Positions 39,601 to 51,136 of a stretch of 64,000 nucleotides of DNA are shown here, one piece after another. Positions within the stretch are counted from its first letter, which is position 1. Each line of letters begins with the position of its first letter. Origin of the DNA: Cliona cf. orientalis. Its lineage: Eukaryota; Porifera; Demospongiae; Clionaida; Clionaidae. The stretch spans positions 11,620,411 to 11,684,410 of the forward strand of contig OZ005690.1 of assembly GCA_963930775.1 (NCBI GenBank). Direction: 5' to 3'. A program made the translations under genes and the position numbers. Below the pieces are notes generated by a model, which was not told the DNA's origin, did no database searches, and was given only the letters and a program-made list of their open reading frames with translations.

Positions 39601-41802
39601 ATGACAACAATGTCTTTCAAGGCATGCGTACTGTTCTTGTACACTGTTGGCTGTGTAAGAGGTAAGTATTATTATAACTTTTCTTGGCAAGCACAGCCGC
39701 ATGATAGTTACTATGTTAGACCTGATCATGGATAGCTTGTGTCAGTGGATAGCTTTGATACTGCATAATATTATTATATATTATGCTGAATAATATTATG
39801 TGGTATGCAACAGGATTGTTACTGTCTCCCTCTGGAGAAGCTGTAGTATGTGAGGGAGGGGAACTTTCACTGACGTGTTCTACGAATCTGGTTATTCTCT
39901 CATGGAAAACATCGCCACTGCAGAATGACCAAGGACCGGCGCTGACATTCATGAGGTCCATCTCCTCTGTGGGTACGTCTCAACAAGCATCTGCTATGAT
40001 GGTGAACTCAACATTTTTTAACATCTCGAGAGTTTCTGGTCAAGATGAGTCACCCCTGGTGTCTAGATTAGTGATCAACCCTGTGAGTGTGGGTTTGAAT
40101 GGGACTAGAGTGAATTGTACTGAACGGGCTGTGAACAACGAAAACACAGCAGTGGCATCCACTAATATCGATGTTATAGATGAACGTCGTTCTCGTAAGC
40201 AAAATTAACTATTTCCTGCCATCAATTTTAATGATTTTATAATCACACAGCTAATCAACCGAAAATCACTACCTCAGTCATGCGGCAAGACATAGATCAC
40301 CTCACTGTACTTATGGAGTGGATGGCAGAGAAAGGAGTGACCTATAATATTAGATCTGAGAGTCTCAGAGAAATGTGTGCAAAAATCGTTAGTGTAACAA
40401 CATCAGATTCTAGTGCACAGATTATGGTATCCTACAATACTTTTTACAACGTGAGTGTTGAGGCTACTCTCTGTGGACAAATGAATGTTAGTACTGTTGA
40501 GATATATTATGGTGAGTTTTTTTGTAAACAGCATGGTTATTTCAATACCAAGATAAAAAAATTATTTATACAGGTGCATGTGACAATCCATTCAAGAATG
40601 GACTTAATAGCACCAGTTCTATAAGGGTGAATGGATCTGCTAATCCAGTATTGGAAGACACTTCCATCCTGCTTAGCTGTCCTGCTGGTCAGACTCTCAC
40701 TGGACCTGACTCCATAAAATGCTTGGAGAATGGAGAATGGGAGCCCTCTGATCCTACAAATATCACATGCAATAAAAGTAATTATTATAATGTACTCTGA
40801 TAATAATAATTATGGCTAGAGTAGAATTTGAGGTACAGTCTGCATGTGCATGATATTATAGTAACTGTATCACCAACAGTCACATTTGACCAATTCGAAG
40901 ACAGGTTTGCTGTACTACAAATTAAATCAAATGTGGTTATTATTATTATAAGCATATGCATGCATACTACATGACTCTAACTACAACCAATGGCCAAGGA
41001 AGTTTCCATTATTATTCACCAAACCTTTTTTCCCTGTGGGAGCTGATCAAATTTTATGCCATCCTTCATATTTAAAGCCATATAATGTGATTTGCAACAG
41101 ATACGTGTGGAGCTCCCTTGATTCAATCAGTGTTGATAATTGGCCATGGCTACTCTATACCTACTGTTGCTCTTGAAGGAGATAGTATCAGCTTTACTTG
41201 CTCTTCTGGATTTTTACTCACTGGACCAAACTCTTCAACATGCATGGGAAATGGAGAATGGGAACCGGATCCAAGGGAGGTTGCTTGTCATAAACGTAAT
41301 AATATTATAATAATACTATTATGTGATGTGTTGATGAGGACTAATAAAAGTGTATGATTATAGAATTTGCCCCAGGCTATAATAGGAGTACCGATATACA
41401 GAGTGAGAGTAAAATTACAGCTGCTATAATCCGTACTCTTGCCTATAGGAGTAATATAATAATATTGTGATTGTAATCACTAATAGTAATACCGGTAATG
41501 TTATAGCTATTATCAAATTTAATACTATCATTATCATAGCCTCAAACTCTCATCAACCGCTGAGTGAAGCTGGAAAGATTGCTGTTGCTTCAATATCAGT
41601 GTTCTTTGTAACCTTTGTACTCGCGTTCACCATTGGATTTGTGGCCGGCCACTGCTGTCGTAAGAAGTCCCCTGAATCAGCAGAGATGAATGTATCACCT
41701 TTGTATGACACTATTCGATCAGAGCACTCAAAAAGAGATGTACCAATGAGTGAAAATATTGCTTATTCTGCAGTAAAACCTACTACTGTAACAGCCAACT
41801 GA
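39601..41802 (+). CDS. Gene K: intact Ig-FN3-sushi-sushi-TM receptor with ITIM-like ENIAY tail
   Basis: Exons: 39601-39661 signal peptide (MTTMSFKACVLFLYTVGC); 39814-40194 Ig; 40251-40511 FN3; 40574-40777 and 41101-41295 sushi; 41540-41802 TM and tail. The joined frame is 454 residues, phase 1 throughout. The Ig has LSLTC, ILSW and GLNGTRVNC. The FN3 has VLMEWMAEKG and YNTFYNVSVEATLCGQ. Both sushi have four Cys and ENGEWEP / MGNGEWEPDP. The TM is ISVFFVTFVLAFTIGFVAGH with a basic CCRKK. The tail has SPLYDTI, then PMSENIAYSAV: N-x-x-Y overlapping I-x-Y-x-x-V, an ITIM-like fit. AATAAA is at 41815. It is the best intact example of the full architecture on the plus strand. Confidence 0.88.
41362..41480. 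repeat. Interspersed repeat in the last intron of gene K
   Basis: Matches 12906-13030 in gene B (agaatttgccccaggct ... gtgattgtaatcacta). Dispersed element, not coding. Confidence 0.5.
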
Positions 41803-42012
41803 TTTTAGGTGTGGAATAAAACCTAATAAATTTTATGTCATCAACTAAACTATTATGTTCATACACAATGTATGGTGTAGCATTGTGATAATATGGATAC
41901 TATTTAAATAGTATATTATATATGTATGTATGACCCTGGGTATACAGCTATAATTATGTGCATGTAATTTCATTCTAGTAGTGTGCGAGGATTAGTATAG
42001 GTAATAGTGAGG

Positions 42013-42131
42013 TTTTATGTTGAATTTGGGTAAAATAGCACTCTGAGATATAGGTATTTGGTTCTGAGCAATAGCGAGTACAATTTGATGAACCAAATGC
42101 CTATTTCAGAGTGCTATTTATCCAAATTTAT
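42013..42131. repeat. Imperfect palindrome between genes K and L
   Basis: aaatagcactctgaga and aggtatttggttc on the left are mirrored by gaaccaaatgcct and tcagagtgctatt on the right. Small foldback or MITE. Confidence 0.6.
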
Positions 42132-42503
42132 CATACAACCTCACTATCACATATACATACATACACAAAGGCAGATAGGTATTTCAATTCAGAAGGTACG
42201 TATTTCAAACTCAGGTGCCTATTTCACTTGTAATACTTGTAATTGGTATACAAGATTTATACACATCCTAGTACAAGTATACTATTAGCTATGGAACGGT
42301 CAAGATCTCATGCGAGAGTTAATATTGGACTGATGATCTGCTAGAATAATATTTATAATGGAATTGGGGATTTGCATATTATGGTTATGGAAACATGTTC
42401 AATTTACACGAATCATATACATTTCCCAAAATCTCTCTAATTACACAGTTGGTTATTCAATCTACAGCTTCAGTTACCATAACTACCTTGGCATGCGCAA
42501 TAT

Positions 42504-42516
42504 GGTAAAGGTCGTC
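42504..42516 (+). promoter_or_regulatory. Candidate promoter motif upstream of gene L
   Basis: ggtaaaggtcgtc lies 104 bases upstream of the gene L ATG. The surrounding sequence (accttggcatg...cgaccctgtaccatat) is conserved relative to the copy before L' (39006), although sequence between conserved blocks has diverged. Confidence 0.35.
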
Positions 42517-42715
42517 GATCATACGGAACTTAAATGGCGTGCCCAATGTCGACCCTGTACCATATGCGCGCATGCGTACAAGGCCTCAATTTATTGAAAG
42601 AGGGAGTCAGGGACCATGCATGGAGCTACGTTTGTTGCTGGTTGTTTCACTGCTTTGGTGTTCTGGACAAATAATCAAAGGCTAGTTATCAATGGGCAAC
42701 ATTAATAATTATTAT

Positions 42716-42950
42716 CAAGGGCTTATAGACCCCAAAGGGGGAGAGGGCATGTAACTGCCATACATGATAGTGTACCTAGCAAAGTTCAAATCAGACAGTG
42801 GTTTGTAACTAATTATAGTAACAGCTGCTGTCTGGACTGCATTAGTGCTATGGACTGATAATGTGGATTTACTATTTTTAGCCTATGCATTTGAAGTTTG
42901 CCAGGTGCCAGTTACATGCCCTCTCCCCCTTTGGGGTCTATAAGCCCTTG
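42716..42950. mobile_element. MITE in intron 1 of gene L
   Basis: About 42-base inverted arms (caagggcttatagacccc... and ...ggggtctataagcccttg) surround about 150 bases. The flanks on both sides carry ttattat, a possible short target duplication. L' lacks it, so it inserted after the L/L' duplication. Confidence 0.75.
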
Positions 42951-44811
42951 TTATTATGCATCCTACGTAGCTATACATTAATTTTATGATTATTCAATGA
43001 TAGTAGCTAGTCTCTTAACTCTCTCAGCTACATCAGTCATAACTCCATCAGAAACTGCACCAGTTTGTATTGGAGATCAGCTGGCAATAACATAATAATG
43101 TAACAGGAAATTTTCTGAAATGGAATATCAATCTGTCTGGTGATGAATCGTATTCACGGATTCTCTCACCTTTCAGTGAAACCACATACTTACGTTTAAA
43201 CAATACTCAGTTCACGTTTTCAAGAGTTTCTCCTCAGAGCAATTTACCACTTGAATCTGTCATGCTAATTAGCCCTGCTACCAATTATCTTAATGGAACT
43301 GTTGTGAATTGTACGGACACAGACACTGGTAAATCATCATCAACTGTCATTAAGATCATTGCCAATAACATGGGTAAGTAATAATAATAATCAAAGAAGA
43401 GAAATTCAATGATGAAAATTCAATGATTATGTTATCATAATTGTGCTACATCATGCCTTCATTTCTAACTAGCAAAAACTGTCTTGCCTTTTTCATTCGT
43501 GATAAATGTGCTTACAGTGTAGGCATCATTATTTTTTCCCCTCTTTAAGTCGGACTACCATCCATGAATAGCTGCGACCATAATTTTACATGTAACCTAA
43601 TTTGATCATACAGCATGATCAGCACAATTAGTTGTGTCAGTTTAGAGAAATTCCTTATCATCATGATGTATAATAATTATTATACTATCCGGAATAACAA
43701 TCAGTATATAACATAATACGTGATAGGATTCTTATATGAACAGACATTTTGATAAATTTTGAAAATTATCTTAGACTTTTGGATAGCTTGATACGTGACC
43801 TAATATCATACTGTAATACTGTGCATGTATTATAAACATGCTCAATAGCACCACACGTAAACAAGCAATTATTAAGTTGTAAATATTATAATATATCCAT
43901 GTCTGCTTGTTTCTTAGAACTTTTTATATTCTTATCAAAAAGGTTCCTCTCCCAAATCTTGTCACTATGCACTATTTAAATTTATCAGTGGCTGATCTAT
44001 AATTATTCAATAATACACACTGAGCCAGTGCACGGGAAATACTCATAAATTTAATCTTGAACCACTACATCAGATTCTATAGATGCTGGAATCAATATTA
44101 CCTTGCTGCCAGAGCAGTTTGAGAGCGATGGTGTTGTAATTACTCTGGAATGGACTCGGGATCGATTCTTATTATTTATACAACGTCAGCATTGTTCCTG
44201 GTCCTGTACCACTGCTTGAGACTACAGACTATGGTAGCATTACGAGATTTATTTTCAATGTGTCCTACAACACCCACTACAGTGTAAATGTTACTGCATC
44301 ACACCTTTGTGGATCAAAATCAATATCAAACACAACAATTATGCTTTATTATGGTAAGCAAATATTATTATAGCTATATATTATTCATTATTAATATTTT
44401 TATTATTGCTTATTAGTCAGTTGTGCTGATCCTTCCAACTTGACTAAAAACTCCAGCAAAATCAGCGTAGCATACCACGTGCACATAACTCCTCCTGTGA
44501 AAGGTACGCAGATTTACTTTAGCTGTCCTCCTGGACTACTACTAAATGGATCTAATTCGTCAATATGTATGGAGAATGGGGAATGGGAACCAAATCCACG
44601 AGAGGTGGAGTGTGAAGGTACCAGTGATAACATAATTATTATTATGCACACACTGATACATTAAGAGATCCAGAAATAATTTATATACCGTTAATGTTGC
44701 ATGGTAAAATTGTTAATGGTATGCATGTAGTATTGTAATAAATATATTTGAGTGCAGAACCCTCACCGCTATACATGCGTGTATGACTCAAGCGCATGAT
44801 TGTATAGCATG

Positions 44812-45010
44812 GCTCACTGTGTACATGTATGCTTGTTCAATATCAGGAATATTGAACTACATACCCTGCACCTGAACATGGTTATGGCACTGTTCAAGTC
44901 TCTTCAGAGTCAGTGCATCATCTAGGACCGGAGTAGGGGAAAGGTACCTGGTTATGTCACTATACAAACTGAAAGCTACCTAAACTGAGGTGTATGAGAG
45001 CCATGTAAAC
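44812..45010. repeat. Intron block shared with gene H (30240-30440)
   Basis: The segment from gcatggctcactgtgtacat through agtcagtgcat to aaactgaaagc matches the reverse complement of 30240-30440. Genes L (+) and H (-) are on opposite strands, so the block has the same orientation relative to both genes. Confidence 0.6.
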
Positions 45011-45510
45011 ACAGACTGGCAACAGCTGCACACTACTACTCCACTGGGCAGGACTCAACGTGACCACTCTTCCTTTATGTCTGGTATACCTAGAATGCGT
45101 ACTTTCCGAGTCTCGGACGACCCTTACCATTTAGCACAGGAGTGACGGACAAAAATTGCCAAACGATTGCAGTAACCCCTCTGCCTACTCTTTGCGGCGA
45201 GGGTTAATAATAAGTTAATTAATTTTTGTTCCATGCAGCAATGGAGATGGAAAAGGAGATGAAAGAGGGGCAAGGCTCAGGGTCTCTCATGATCAGTCCA
45301 TCTGCACAGATAATCATCATTTCAGCAGCCGTGTGTATTGTCAGCTCCAGTTTGTTCTTTGCTGTTGGATTGCTGTGTCATCGCTACTGTCCTAAACAAA
45401 AGCACCTTCACAACTCAGAGAGTACGCAGCATCAAGAAGCCAAGTGTGTTGAAATTGAACTAACTGAGAATGTGGCTTATAGTCAAGTTCAACTACGTAG
45501 TCTGCCTTGA

Positions 45511-46729
45511 TGCATCAGAGTGATAATCACAACACTATAATAATATTATTATACATAATAGTATTTTATGGACATGCAACTCTTGGTATGGTTGTACTTG
45601 AAATCTCGTATACACTATAATAATTATTATCTTGGCAATGCAGTTTGTGTGATCCAAGTCGAAAAGGTCAGGGGATAATATTAACTTAGATTTTGATCAC
45701 CATGACAATGAAAACAGGAATATTATTATTATTGCTTACATCACATAGATCAAGCATGCTGTAGGGTCCATGGTCTCATAATTATTACTATCACACTCTA
45801 TGAATATGGCTATGGTCAGCCAGCAATGATATAATATAATATACAATCTGTGGCCCATGATCCCCTTGGCATAATATAATATATTATCTACATATCCTGC
45901 TCCCCCAAAGTGGGTGTGGTCACAAAAATTTCGTGCGCGCAAATCTTACAATGTCCCCCCCCCAACCATTACCATCTTCCTATGCCTATGTTAAAATAAT
46001 AATTGGTAATTAAATATCATTAATAATGCTTAGCCTAGTAGTGTGTAATGATAATGATCCTCCCCGCATTCTTTTAGAGGTAGTGTATGTGGTATGTACT
46101 GTACAATGAATGAATCTCATTGTGTAGCATCTAAGTATTATTTAATATGCCAGTGTACGCAGACACCACCTACGTAGCCAATTCTTGATTATTGCTCGGT
46201 CACGTTCCTGCAGCTAAAAAAATATAGGTCACATGTTTTTGATCTTGCACAATACTGGTGCCGATAGTATCAAGACGCCATGGCTGTCTCATTAAAGTTT
46301 TTGTATCTTTGACTGAGAGACTTATGATCTTATACTGCCACTTACTAGAACCCCAGGTATGTTTTGTTATATCTGACATTTGATTACTGTGAGTGTGTGT
46401 GTCTGTGTGTGTGTGTGCAAGTGATGGAAGCAGCTTTACATGACCAGGTGCACGGAGTCCAGGTTGGACTTGGGTACCAATATTAATACCACACTTAGTC
46501 TAGTGGTGCTGTTGATGAGTTCCTGTGAATTCCTATCCCAGCTCCAGGAAAATAATATGCCGAACACACGGGCTTATAATGCTTTTGTATTTGCCATTTT
46601 TTCCATTAAATATTGTGTGTGTAGGTGTACGTACTAATGCATGACATTGTGTTTCTAAGTGAAAAATTACTCTACTACTGTTGTAATTGATTCATTTAGA
46701 TCCTTTACAGTTTTGTCTTATTATTAATA
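45511..46729. other. Intergenic spacer between genes L and O
   Basis: AT-rich, with a short gt-rich run near 46390-46420. No gene or clear element is seen. Confidence 0.5.
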
Positions 46730-47626
46730 ATGAAGATCTTTAACACTGTTGCTATATTATTCTTCATTTATGAATTCGCTTGTGCTATGTCAGGTACGTG
46801 AGAATGTTAACCATTGTGGCTATAATATTGTTTTGTCTATATAACATGTATATAATATTATTATAGAGGTACGTGTGACATTGACTCACAACCTCGGCAG
46901 TGGTGCAATTGCATATCATGGCCAAACAATGATATTTACCTGTACGGTACGAGATATTGTTGTTGGTCATCCCATAGTCATCTCTCTGAGAAGTGATGAC
47001 TATATTGGAACTGGAGGTGATGTCCTCCAAGTGCGTTCTAATGCTCCTCTGGGTACTACTCACAGGAAAATGACCACTGTGACAACTCTTACCAATCGAC
47101 GTATTCGAAATAATAGAGTCACAGTCGAAATACAAATGCAAATAACAGCCTCAGAGGTATACCCCACCTCTAGTGTCAGCTGCAGACCCAACGGTGTACG
47201 ACCTCGTATGGTCACTTTCAACACCGTACCAGGTAATGCACATTAATCATTTAATTTCTGTATTATTATGATCATATCTTGATGATTTATGGTACGAATA
47301 ACCATTAGCTACAACTACAATGATGGAATCACACAATAGTGATACAACTATTGAAAGTACTGCTGAGCCCACGTCCACTGACAATTCGATTTCATTGACA
47401 AGTGAGATTAGCATTTTTGTTGATGATGGCTAATTTTATATCATTCTCCAGTTATGTGCACATGTAAGATGACATAATATTATTATACTTTCTTCTTAGG
47501 TTCAACTCCTATTCTGATTGGTGTTAATGTTGGAGCAACAATAATTACTGCTATGATTCTTTGATTGTAGCTATTTTGATTGTTACAATCTTTATTAAAT
47601 TTTATAAATTAAAAAATAAACAATGA
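46730..47626 (+). CDS. Gene O: short V-type Ig protein, TM exon interrupted by a stop
   Basis: Exons: 46730-46793 signal peptide (MKIFNTVAILFFIYEFACA); 46867-47232 V-type Ig (MIFTC, SDDYIGTGGDVLQV, SSVSC); 47309-47401 Ser/Thr-rich stalk; 47500-47564 start of a TM segment (ILIGVNVGATIITAMIL) then TGA. The joined frame is 195 residues. One base further on, a second frame gives LLIVAILIVTIFIKFYKLKNK and a TGA at 47624-47626, exactly what would complete a TM plus stop-transfer. So either one T is missing at about 47559-47562, or the product ends in a short hydrophobic C-terminus. The latter could suit a GPI signal, but that is speculation. The core of the Ig signature is altered: the usual LEW before SxEYIG is absent (VVGHPIVISLRSDDYIG). 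Confidence 0.65.
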
Positions 47627-48983
47627 TACTGTGTAAAAGAACCTTGAAGATGTGTTAAGTTTTCCGGGCAAATAATTTATGTATGTGAAGTTGTACTGGG
47701 TCTTCTGATGTTTCTCTCCAGAAACAGTCAAGTACTCTGATTTCAGTGAAATAATGTACCTTAACTAATTTTTCTCCATAATTATAGTTTATGCTGTGAC
47801 AATTGCACTTGTTTTTTTTATACCCACATGGTCTATTGTGTAAGAGACGTAATAATTGTTTTCAATATTTTTGTTTGATCACTCACGCAAATATAATATT
47901 ATTATTCAAAATATTTGCATAAATATGTTATGTATGTAAAATTGACATTGCTGATTTTTTGTTCCATCATCACGTATAATACTATATCACTGTGCTATTT
48001 ATTATAGAGACCTACATGGCCAAAAATGCACGAGAAATATACTGGCCATTCTGCGTTTCAGTTTCTGATATTATATGGCATCTGACAAAATTCAACAACT
48101 GACTGACTGACTGTATCTGGTCTGGACTGGGTAAAATCAGTTCTGCCTGATCCACCAATTTGAAACTGGTATGGCTGGTTTAGGACCTGGACCACCAAAA
48201 CTCAGTTAGCTACAGGACACATGACATTGCATATGACTTGAATGGTGGCAAGTTGAAAAATGACAAAAATATCGCGTTTTGCACAAATTTACCCCTTATC
48301 TAAATTCGTTCACTATTAATAATTTATGAATTGTAGCCATTCGTTTTTGGGACACTCTCAGAATGTGTACTGATGTTGTTTTGAAAGTTAAATATTTTGG
48401 TCCCAACTGCATATCAATACCGTACTCAATACATATAATGTTTGTTATATAATATGACAACACTCATGGCCATGGGAATGATTATATGAATAATATTATG
48501 ATAGTGTACGTTCATCATCAAGCTGTAAACAACAACCGGTAAGGGGATTCAGAATTAGATTCATCTCATTAAGGTACTATGTCATGCCAGCAAACCAAAT
48601 TAGACTGCCACTGTCGAATTATCTGTAGCTATATCTCTTTAGCTGTTAGGCACCAACAGCAAGATAATATTATATTGAAATCCTCATACTAGAAATCAAT
48701 CTTGTGTAGCCACACAAAATTTAATGCGTGACAGTTGTTGTGAAAGCTGCATGGATCGCAATAGAACCATGAACTTTGAATTTCATACTTCTTAAAATTT
48801 GACCCTTCAAAACAATTCCTTCTATAATAATAATTATTATTATGTATGCATAATACATTGTTATTATTGTTGTTATTGCAATAATGCTCTATGTATATGT
48901 GGCACGGATAAAAATTAAGTATTATGCATAATTTCTCAGCCACTAATTATTGTGATGGATAAACTTCCCAAGAGGTACCACGA
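47627..48983. other. Intergenic spacer, no gene recognised
   Basis: AT-rich sequence with no splice-bounded open frames resembling the neighbours and no clear foldback element. Confidence 0.5.
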
Positions 48984-50881
48984 TCATGTAATACTGTAAG
49001 CCACATTTTCTTCTAATTCAATGTCAGTGTTTTGGGATGTGTGGCTTTCGTTGATCTTTTTCTTGCATTTATGACCCAAACAATAGCCAAATGTGCACCC
49101 AGTGATGAAGACAGTAATTGATGTTAGCAGAAATGTTGATACTGTTGACAAAATTATCAATTTCTTTACATCATATGCATAAGGTTGATTCTCTTGGAAA
49201 ATTTGTTCTACATAGCAATAAAATTTTAATATCGATTCACTATTGTATACCCTTCGACTACCATGGAGTATAATAATCATATTAATATTAATTTTTGTCT
49301 TACCTATGCATTCCACATTGCTTGGATTTGGTTCCCATTCTCCATTCCCTGCGCACGTGGACGTATTATTTCCTGTTAGTAGATAATTTAAGGGGCACAG
49401 GAATGTATAATATTCACTCCCTCAAGTGCAGGCTCACTATATCCCATCACTTGTACTAAATTTCTAACTTGAGCTAATGGATCCTGACACTTAACTGTAT
49501 AGGAAAAAGAATGATGTATAATCACAGTCCTGAGGCAGTAAGTAATGTTACTCACTGTAAATTAGCTCAGTGGAAGTGGTCACATAGTTCTGTCCACAAA
49601 GGGGTACAGCGATAATAGTCACGTTGTACAGAATGTTATAAGATAGTTTCAGTTGAAACCTTGTTCTTTCCAGAGTGGAGTTCATTACAGATGGTTGCGG
49701 TTCACCATGAATAATAATGAGATAATGAGACAGATAAAGGGGGCTATATTCCATCCACCATAAAGTGATAATGACACCGTTTCTCTCTGGCATTACCGTA
49801 GTACTTACGTTTATTTCTTGGGGGCTTGATTCTTTGTTAGGTAAAGAATTCAACTTTAAATTTAAAGTATAATTGGTATATTATAGATATTATTACCAAT
49901 TATAACATTTATCATAGTCGATGCTGTATCCGATGTTGTTGCATCTGTACAGTTCACCACAGTCCATGGCCATTTAGATCTTCACTCACAGGACTGATTG
50001 TTAATGTGGACGTAAGTGGCAAAACATTTTCAGCAGAGCTCCTTGAGTACAAGAATGTTGTGGAGCCAATTCTTTGTTCAGATACCTGAAGATGGTTTGG
50101 ACCAGAGTCTTGGAGAACATGCGTATACTTCATGGGAACTGTTTCATTTTCAGGGATCAGGGAGAAACTTACCGTATAGCGGGAAATTTTCGTTGGTGCT
50201 AATTTTCGTATGATTGACCAAAGCGCCCTTAGAATAAATTTTTGTATTTTTTAATTTCGTATGCTTGCAGTGTAAGATTGCGCGCATGCGCAGCTCGCAA
50301 TGCTAACTAGGCCACGCCCGATTGCTTGACAATGACATCTTGTCGATTGAAGCGATGGTGAGAGGCTACCATGAGTCTACAAGAGTATTTGGACTGCTGC
50401 CGTTGGCGAAGAATTCGAAGCCTTGGCAAAGAACCGATACCGAGACATCGTTAGCACCTGCAGCTGCGCTAGTGACTGCGTGTGGTGTAGGTTAAAGCTC
50501 ACACTCGCTAGAAAAAATTTCGTAGGTTTAAATTTTCGTAGTTTTTATTTTCGTATAAGGGATGGAGCATACGAAATATACGAAAATTAGCACCATACGA
50601 AAATTTCCCGCTATACGGTAATTCTAAAAACCTCCCAGTGGTGTTACACTGGATTGAGAGTATCTCCACTGCACACCGATGCTATACCAGGAGGAGAAAT
50701 CGTGACTGCACCACCTGCATACTCAGTAACAGAACACTGTCATGGATGCATACAATTGATTAATTATTATAAACTGTAACAATATTATTATAATTATTAG
50801 CAAACTGCTATAATATGTACCTTCACAGTATATAAGAAAGGAAGTAAGAATCAGCAAGAATAATATTATAAGATATTTCAT
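48984..50881 (-). pseudogene. Gene M: Ig-FN3-sushi-TM receptor disrupted by a MITE and frameshifts
   Basis: Exons: 50881-50821 signal peptide (MKYLIILFLLILTSFLIYC); 50714-49897 Ig exon with a 447-bp MITE inside; 49831-49556 FN3 (intact; ITLWWMEYSP, YNILYNVTIIAVPLCGQ); 49494-49304 sushi, 191 nt, one base short near 49406-49412; 49207-48984 TM and tail (intact; ends DIELEENVAYSIT). Besides the MITE, the Ig exon has a shift before the first cysteine (about 50641-50655) and a net 5-base gain (ccatgg where gene N has a) near 49965. The Ig exon is otherwise very close to that of gene N (IPENET, SSAENVLPLTS, SEDLNG), which lies head to head with it. Clearly a pseudogene. Confidence 0.87.
50172..50618. 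mobile_element. MITE inserted in the Ig exon of gene M (TA target duplication)
   Basis: Termini ccgtatagcgggaaattttc and its complement, flanked by TA on both sides (50170-50171 and 50619-50620). The homologous exon in gene N is uninterrupted at this position. The TA target suggests a Tc1/mariner-like non-autonomous element. A related element with gggaaattttcg ends lies at about 10308-10520 in gene B. Confidence 0.85.
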
Positions 50882-51136
50882 GATCTATCCTAATCAAGTG
50901 TATAATTATATGACATGACCAACGAAACTGAACACATACGTGCTCCTAAATAATATTACCCGCCCACATGCAATCGTTACGTATATATATACGTGCCGCG
51001 CCGCGCGCCGCTCGATCCGCACGCTAATTATTATTAAACTATTAATCATTATTGTAGCACGTACAACGCGTTCTAAGATGCTGGGATCCAGGTGGTCCGT
51101 GGAAGTTTGTTAGCTTGTTTTCTTTCATCAGCAAGT
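50882..51136. promoter_or_regulatory. 255-bp head-to-head spacer between genes M and N
   Basis: The ATGs of M (-) and N (+) are only 255 bases apart, so both promoters must lie here or overlap. It contains a short GC-rich run (gtgccgcgccgcgcgccgct, about 50992-51011) in otherwise AT-rich DNA. No promoter element is identified with confidence. Confidence 0.45.

Larger units (their letters stand above)
42620..45510 (+). pseudogene. Gene L: Ig-FN3-sushi-TM receptor with broken Ig and FN3 exons
   Basis: Exons: 42620-42680 signal peptide (MELRLLLVVSLLWCSG; donor is gc, not gt); 43028-43373 Ig; 44083-44353 FN3; 44417-44617 sushi (intact, MENGEWEPNPREVEC); 45239-45510 TM and tail (intact). In the Ig exon the first-cysteine codon is destroyed: L' has acatgtaat, L has acataataat, giving a stop and a +1 shift (near 43093-43096). 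The exon is 346 nt. The FN3 exon is 271 nt, with one extra base near 44168-44171 before YLYNVSIVPGP. The TM exon reads IIIISAAVCIVSSSLFFAVG. The tail ends VEIELTENVAYSQV, an ITIM-like V-x-Y-x-x-V. It is probably a recent pseudogene whose 3' half is still clean. Confidence 0.78.
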
